Assembly (NCBI GenBank): GCA_013697245.1
Contig: JACCXH010000017.1
Coordinates: 1-47,281, forward strand
Direction of reading: 5' to 3'
Source: Bacteroidota bacterium
GTDB taxonomy: Bacteria > Bacteroidota > Bacteroidia > B-17B0 > Aurantibacillaceae
DNA: 47,281 nt
In this document: positions 43,822-47,281 of the stretch, piece by piece
How positions within the stretch are numbered: the stretch's first letter is position 1
Layout of the letters: each line of letters opens with the position of its first letter
Made by a program: the position numbers and the translations under genes
The notes under the pieces: model-generated
Told to the model about the DNA's origin: nothing
Seen by the model: only the letters and a program-made list of their open reading frames with translations
Database searches by the model: none

Positions 43822-46170
43822 TTAAAATTTATAACTCCATGAAACACTTGGTAAAATTGGAAACAATGATGCTTGCATCAATTTGTTCTTCTTTGCGTTT
43901 TGATCGTAATCTATATAGTAGAAAAACGGATTTTGATGACTGTAAACATTATAAACACTAAATTCAAAGGTGCGAACACAACGCTTTAATTTTTTATGAA
44001 ACTGGATGCCGATATCCATTCGATGGTAAGGAGACATGCGGAAAGAATTCTTTTTGCCATAATCACCAGTTATGCTGTAAGGCCAAATACTACCAGATTG
44101 CGATTGCTGTGCGCCCGCAACTGTATGGTGCTCTACGCCATAAGAAGAGATTGGTAATGTGATGGCGTTTCCTGTTCCGTATACCCAAGTTGAAGAAAGG
44201 GTAATGTTATCATTTATTTTATAGATGCCAACTACCGAAATATCATGTCTTCTGTCATAACGTGCAGGGAATCTTTCTCCAAAGTTCAACGAATCAAATT
44301 GTAACCAGGTCCACGATAAAGTGTAACCAATCCATCCGGTAAATTTTCCAACTTTTTTTTGGATTAAAAACTCTGCACCATAACTTAAACCTTTGCCTGA
44401 AACAACTTTGGTTTGCCAATCGTTTTGTGCTCCGGCATTGTTATTATCAACTATATTAAAAAAGCTTGAACCTTCTTTATAGTTCAATACATTTTTCATC
44501 CATTTGTAATAACCTTCAACAGTAATGGTTAAATTTTTGCTAGGTAAGTCCTTCGCTAAACCCAGAGCTACTTGTTGCGATTGTTGTGGTTTTACTTTGT
44601 TGGTCGCTGGCACCCACAAATCTGTTGGAAGCCCAATACCTGTATTAGATAATAGGTGTAAATATTGGTTCATCATGGCATAAGAACCTTTTAATGAGAA
44701 GTTGTTACCTAACAAATATCTTACCGCTGCTCTTGGTTCAGGATTAATAAAATTACTACCTTGACTAGAGAAAGCTGACAAACGGAAACCAATGTTCATT
44801 TTAAGTTTGGAAGTCATTCTCCAATCATCTTCCATAAAAATACCTCCTTCGTAGGTATCAATTGCCTGCGATTTGTTGTTTAACTCATTGACAGGATCGG
44901 AAGATTTGATAACTAAAGCCTGAGGAATAAAATGATGCCACGTTGCGTTTGTACCGAACCGGATGCAATGATTTGGATGGGGCATAAAATCAAAATTGTA
45001 TTTTGCTCCAAAGTCACGGATGTTAGATACATATTTCAAATTGTAATAATCACTGCCGTATTTATCTTGGCTCTCGATACCCAATTGATAATTAGTGAAT
45101 ATAAGAGAGAGGTTTGAAAATAAACGATTGTTGAATAAATGGTTCCACCTTAAAGTACCGGTGGCATTTCCCCAAACTAATGCGGCCTTGCTTTCCGAAT
45201 TATTAGCTTTTGTATTTAAATAAAATTTATCTTTTCCGAAATACCCGCTCAAATACAAACGGTCTTTATCATTAAATACATAATTTATTTTTGCATTCAT
45301 GTCATAAAAGTAATATCCCAGTTTGCCATCTTTGGGAAGAAATGGATAAATAAGTGCGTCAATATATGTTCTTCTTGCAGAAACAAGAAAAGAGCATTTG
45401 TTTTTTATAATTGGTCCTTCCAATGTAAAACGGGCTGCTATGATACCAATACCTGCTTCCCCATGGATTTTTTCTTTATTGCCATCTTTCATTTGAAGAT
45501 CGATTACTGATGAAAGCCTGCCACCGTAGCGCGCAGGAAAACCTCCTTTGATTAACTCCACACTTTTTAACGCATCACCATTAAATATTGAAAAGAAACC
45601 GAATAAATGATTTGCATTGTATACCGGAGCTTCGTCAAGAAGAATTAAGTTCTGATCGGGTCCGCCGCCACGAACATAAATACCCGAGCTACCTTCACTT
45701 CCTTTTTGTACACCCGGCATTAATTGAATTACTTTTAAAACATCTTTTTCTCCCATTAAAGCGGGAATTTGTTTTATCTGTTCGATAGGGATGTCAACGC
45801 TACTCATTTGAGTTTCATCGCTCACCTTTTTTGTTTGTTCAGCGGTTACTGTCACTTCTTCGAGATCTTCGGCACCCATTTCAATATTATAGCTCACGTT
45901 TTTATAAAGATATAAACTCAGTTTTTTGGCTTTAAAGCCTACATAACTAAAAATTATATCTACCGAATCTTTTGGCAATGTAATCGAGAAGAATCCGTAA
46001 TTATTTGAAGCTGTTCCCACTTTTAATTTTGGAACGTAAACTGTAACGCCGGGAAGATTTTCCTTACTGCCCTTTTCGTTAATATAACCGCTTATCGTAA
46101 ATTTATTTTGCGCGTAAATGCCCTGAAAGACTATTAAAAACAAAAACAGATAAAGGGTTTTTAGGATCAT
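43822..46170 (-). CDS. TonB-dependent outer-membrane receptor with carboxypeptidase-like domain
   Basis: This 782-residue receptor has a signal peptide (MILKTLYLFLFLIVFQGIYAQ). A carboxypeptidase-regulatory-like domain (~22-100, FTISGYINEKGSKENLPGVTVYVPKLKVGTASNNYGFFSITLP) precedes the plug (~115-225), with LPGVQKGSEGSSGIYVRGG, LILLDEAPVYNANHLFGFFSIFN and KGGFPARYGGRLSSVIDL. The remainder is the 22-strand barrel, ending in WSYKF. Pairing with DUF4249, not SusD, places it in the DUF4249-linked receptor class, so a glycan substrate should not be assumed. The imported ligand is unknown. The gap upstream holds an inverted-repeat element. Confidence 0.95.
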   Translation of the reverse strand: MILKTLYLFLFLIVFQGIYAQNKFTISGYINEKGSKENLPGVTVYVPKLKVGTASNNYGFFSITLPKDSVDIIFSYVGFKAKKLSLYLYKNVSYNIEMGAEDLEEVTVTAEQTKKVSDETQMSSVDIPIEQIKQIPALMGEKDVLKVIQLMPGVQKGSEGSSGIYVRGGGPDQNLILLDEAPVYNANHLFGFFSIFNGDALKSVELIKGGFPARYGGRLSSVIDLQMKDGNKEKIHGEAGIGIIAARFTLEGPIIKNKCSFLVSARRTYIDALIYPFLPKDGKLGYYFYDMNAKINYVFNDKDRLYLSGYFGKDKFYLNTKANNSESKAALVWGNATGTLRWNHLFNNRLFSNLSLIFTNYQLGIESQDKYGSDYYNLKYVSNIRDFGAKYNFDFMPHPNHCIRFGTNATWHHFIPQALVIKSSDPVNELNNKSQAIDTYEGGIFMEDDWRMTSKLKMNIGFRLSAFSSQGSNFINPEPRAAVRYLLGNNFSLKGSYAMMNQYLHLLSNTGIGLPTDLWVPATNKVKPQQSQQVALGLAKDLPSKNLTITVEGYYKWMKNVLNYKEGSSFFNIVDNNNAGAQNDWQTKVVSGKGLSYGAEFLIQKKVGKFTGWIGYTLSWTWLQFDSLNFGERFPARYDRRHDISVVGIYKINDNITLSSTWVYGTGNAITLPISSYGVEHHTVAGAQQSQSGSIWPYSITGDYGKKNSFRMSPYHRMDIGIQFHKKLKRCVRTFEFSVYNVYSHQNPFFYYIDYDQNAKKNKLMQASLFPILPSVSWSYKF

Positions 46171-46483
46171 TAATCCTAAACGTTAAACATTCATTTTTAT
46201 TATGAAATAAATACAATAAACTTAAGTTCACCGGAATCTTTTTGTCGAAGCGAAATGTCTTTTGTCTACCGATGAATTGTCTTACAGAGAATTGTCCGCC
46301 CCTATTGGTGGTAACGTTTGGCGGCCTTGCGTAGTTGGGCTTTTGAAACATCAACATACTTAACCGACAAAAGGTATTTTAAAGATACCAAACTTTATTA
46401 GCGAGCACAAATTAATTTCGCGAAGCGACCGCTTTGATCGTGCGAGCGATGAGCTTTTCCGCCCCAATTACGCAAGACCGCTG
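46171..46483. other. Intergenic region dominated by the inverted-repeat element
   Basis: This 313-bp gap upstream of the TonB receptor gene holds the inverted-repeat element at 46311-46488, and about 130 bp of receptor leader (46171-46310). No clear promoter match to TTTG/TAnnTTTG was found for the receptor. The part within the element is more GC-rich than the surroundings. Confidence 0.6.
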
Positions 46484-46488
46484 TTAGT
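46311..46488. repeat. Inverted-repeat element with conserved TAAC-spacer-GCG arms
   Basis: The left arm (CGGCCTTGCGTAGTTGGG at 46322-46339) pairs with the right arm at 46463-46480, whose reverse complement reads CGGTCTTGCGTAATTGGG. Sixteen of 18 positions are identical, and one of the two differences is still a G-T pair. Each arm is preceded outward by TAAC (46312-46315, and 46484-46487 on the other strand). The centre is GC-rich with CGCGAAGCG. The TAA of the right TAAC is the stop codon of the 46484-47056 gene. Related arms occur at 42248 and 47127. Confidence 0.72.
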
Positions 46489-47056
46489 AGCTGGCAGTCT
46501 TAAAATTTGGTTTCTTACTTGTCCCGATGTTGTATTTGATTTTGCCTCCGCCGCTATTCGTGCAATAACCAACGGCCGTCTCATTTAAAACTTGCCCATC
46601 TTTATTATATGAAATATCTATTTGGCAGTCACCATAAATTCCGATCCAAATTTCTTTTTCTTCGCCGGGACCCAAGTCCGAAATTACTTTTGATTCACAC
46701 CCAATAATATTTATGTCGGAAATGTTTTTGTCGGTAACATTTGTCAAGGTAAGTCTGATAGTGTTCATTAAAATTAATGTCAAATAGCAGTAGATTAAAG
46801 CAACGGGAACATTTGCGAGCACGATGAAAATTGTTCTCAAAATTCTTTTTCTATCAGCGACGAATTTTGTCCAATGTGAATGTAAAAGGACAATAGAAAT
46901 AATATTGATAATACCAGCAAGGATGATATAGCCATAACCAAAAAAAAGAAGTTCCCAATTGTCGGAAATATAATATGACACAAAAATTGTCGTACCGAAA
47001 AGAAAGGACAGAGCAGCAGTCCAAAGTGAAATTTTTAATAGTCTGTTGGTTGTCAT
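46484..47056 (-). CDS. Membrane protein of unknown function, possible cassette gene
   Basis: This 190-residue protein has three hydrophobic segments (~8-30, ISLWTAALSFLFGTTIFVSYYI; ~35-58, LLFFGYGYIILAGIINIISIVL; ~73-97, TIFIVLANVPVALIYCYLTLILM). A soluble C-terminal domain (~100-190) follows, with IGCESKVISDLGPGEEKEIWIGIYG and a Gly-rich SGGGKIKYNIG end. I do not recognise a family. Its stop codon lies inside the inverted-repeat element, as cassette genes often end at a recombination site. Its start is 70 bp from a second, shorter copy of the element arm. Expression control is not visible. Confidence 0.75.
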   Translation of the reverse strand: MTTNRLLKISLWTAALSFLFGTTIFVSYYISDNWELLFFGYGYIILAGIINIISIVLLHSHWTKFVADRKRILRTIFIVLANVPVALIYCYLTLILMNTIRLTLTNVTDKNISDINIIGCESKVISDLGPGEEKEIWIGIYGDCQIDISYNKDGQVLNETAVGYCTNSGGGKIKYNIGTSKKPNFKTASY

Positions 47057-47123
47057 GTCTGCTTGCTACTAAAGTTTTCCGACTACACGCCGTTTTTTTG
47101 CTTTGTCAAGTTACACATTTGAG

Positions 47124-47163
47124 CGTTAACACGCAAAAAATGAAGCGTAGTTGGTGTTACCGG
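47124..47163 (+). repeat. Third copy of the element arm, short hairpin form
   Basis: TAAC at 47127-47130, then 14 nt, then GCGTAGTTGG at 47145-47154 repeats the layout of the 46312 arm (TAAC, 13 nt, GCGTAGTTGG). Outside the arm, GTGTTACC at 47154-47161 pairs back with TTAACAC, forming a short hairpin (TTAACACGC ... GTGTTA). The spacer itself is different (poly-A), so only the conserved ends are shared. Confidence 0.5.
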
Positions 47164-47185
47164 CTGGTGGTGGCACACAGTTTAA

Positions 47186-47281
47186 TTATGCGTCTAACAA
47201 GTTGTCGATTTCAATTGTAAGTTTGGGAATGTCGCGAATAACGATAGCCCAAATAATGTCGTCGGATACACTGTCGTAACC
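47186..47281 (-). CDS. C-terminal end of a protein of unknown function (gene continues beyond window)
   Basis: The minus-strand frame is open from the window edge to TAA at 47186-47188, giving 31 residues: DSVSDDIIWAIVIRDIPKLT, then IEIDNLLDA at the end. The amphipathic helix-like end and ordinary codon use support a real coding end. It has the same strand as the 46484 gene, and the 47127 repeat arm lies between them. Nothing about its function can be said. Confidence 0.6.
   Translation of the reverse strand, partial: GYDSVSDDIIWAIVIRDIPKLTIEIDNLLDA

Noticed and set aside
46103-46357. Open frame spanning the TonB start and the repeat element
   Set aside because: It overlaps the receptor signal peptide and the left repeat arm and has no protein-like features.
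46311-46488. Classical integron attC site
   Set aside because: The ends carry TAAC and GTTA, but the GTTRRRY core is not met (GTTACCA at the left end), and the 178-bp span is longer than usual attC sites. No integrase gene is in the window.
1-47281. tRNA, rRNA, CRISPR, transposase or phage genes
   Set aside because: No T-loop motif, conserved rRNA segment, regular direct-repeat array or recognisable mobile-element enzyme was seen on either strand.

Overview
The window reads as a chromosomal segment of an AT-rich member of the Bacteroidota. Several independent signs agree: three proteins with type IX secretion (T9SS) C-terminal sorting domains, a TonB-dependent receptor with a carboxypeptidase-like N-terminal domain next to a DUF4249 lipoprotein, DUF3078 and PorT-like outer-membrane beta-barrels, a hybrid two-component regulator ending in an AraC domain, a long C-terminal tail on ribosomal protein S16, and upstream sites resembling the Bacteroidota promoter (TTTG, about 19-20 nt, TAnnTTTG). 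Menaquinone seems to be made by the futalosine route (mqnE present). I see no rRNA, tRNA, CRISPR array, transposase or phage gene. Genus and species cannot be told from this.

Layout. 1-1883: the end of a TPR sensor kinase plus its LuxR-type response regulator. 2116-5539 (minus strand): an mqnE - DUF3078 - outer-membrane barrel - ubiX operon. 5613-9791 (minus): a CAP-domain secreted protein, the rRNA methyltransferase RlmI and an alkyladenine DNA glycosylase. 9914-11145 (plus): a MaoC/PhaJ-type hydratase and a PhaB-type reductase. 11240-17504: a small unknown protein followed by a complete RND efflux system (adaptor, pump, outer-membrane channel), closed by a strong bidirectional terminator. 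17620-19105: divergent universal stress protein and rpsP. 19167-22242: a tightly coupled trio (BadF-type sugar kinase, TauE-like permease, membrane spermidine-synthase-like protein). 22417-25736: a lipoprotein and two T9SS-exported proteins. 25859-34420 (minus): a TPR hybrid regulator, a secreted NodB-type deacetylase-like protein, a DUF6714 protein, a truncated TPR signalling protein, a barrel and a lipoprotein. 34821-42035 (plus): a four-gene signalling operon. 42328-46170: a barrel paralogue, DUF4249 lipoprotein and TonB receptor. 46171-47281: two genes of unknown function separated by related inverted-repeat elements.

The two parts most worth attention are these. First, the operon at 34821-42035 encodes a soluble kinase with about eleven PAS domains and one GAF domain, an Rcp1-like receiver, a receiver-PAS-phosphoacceptor protein that lacks any ATPase domain, and a stand-alone receiver. 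Together these have all the parts for a multistep phosphorelay with no DNA-binding output. Second, the right end holds repeats of the form TAAC - 13/14 nt - GCG at 42248, 46312 and 47127, all in one orientation. The middle one is half of a roughly 176-bp inverted-repeat element that supplies the stop codon of the neighbouring gene. This resembles a gene-cassette array, though the sites do not fit the classical integron attC consensus.
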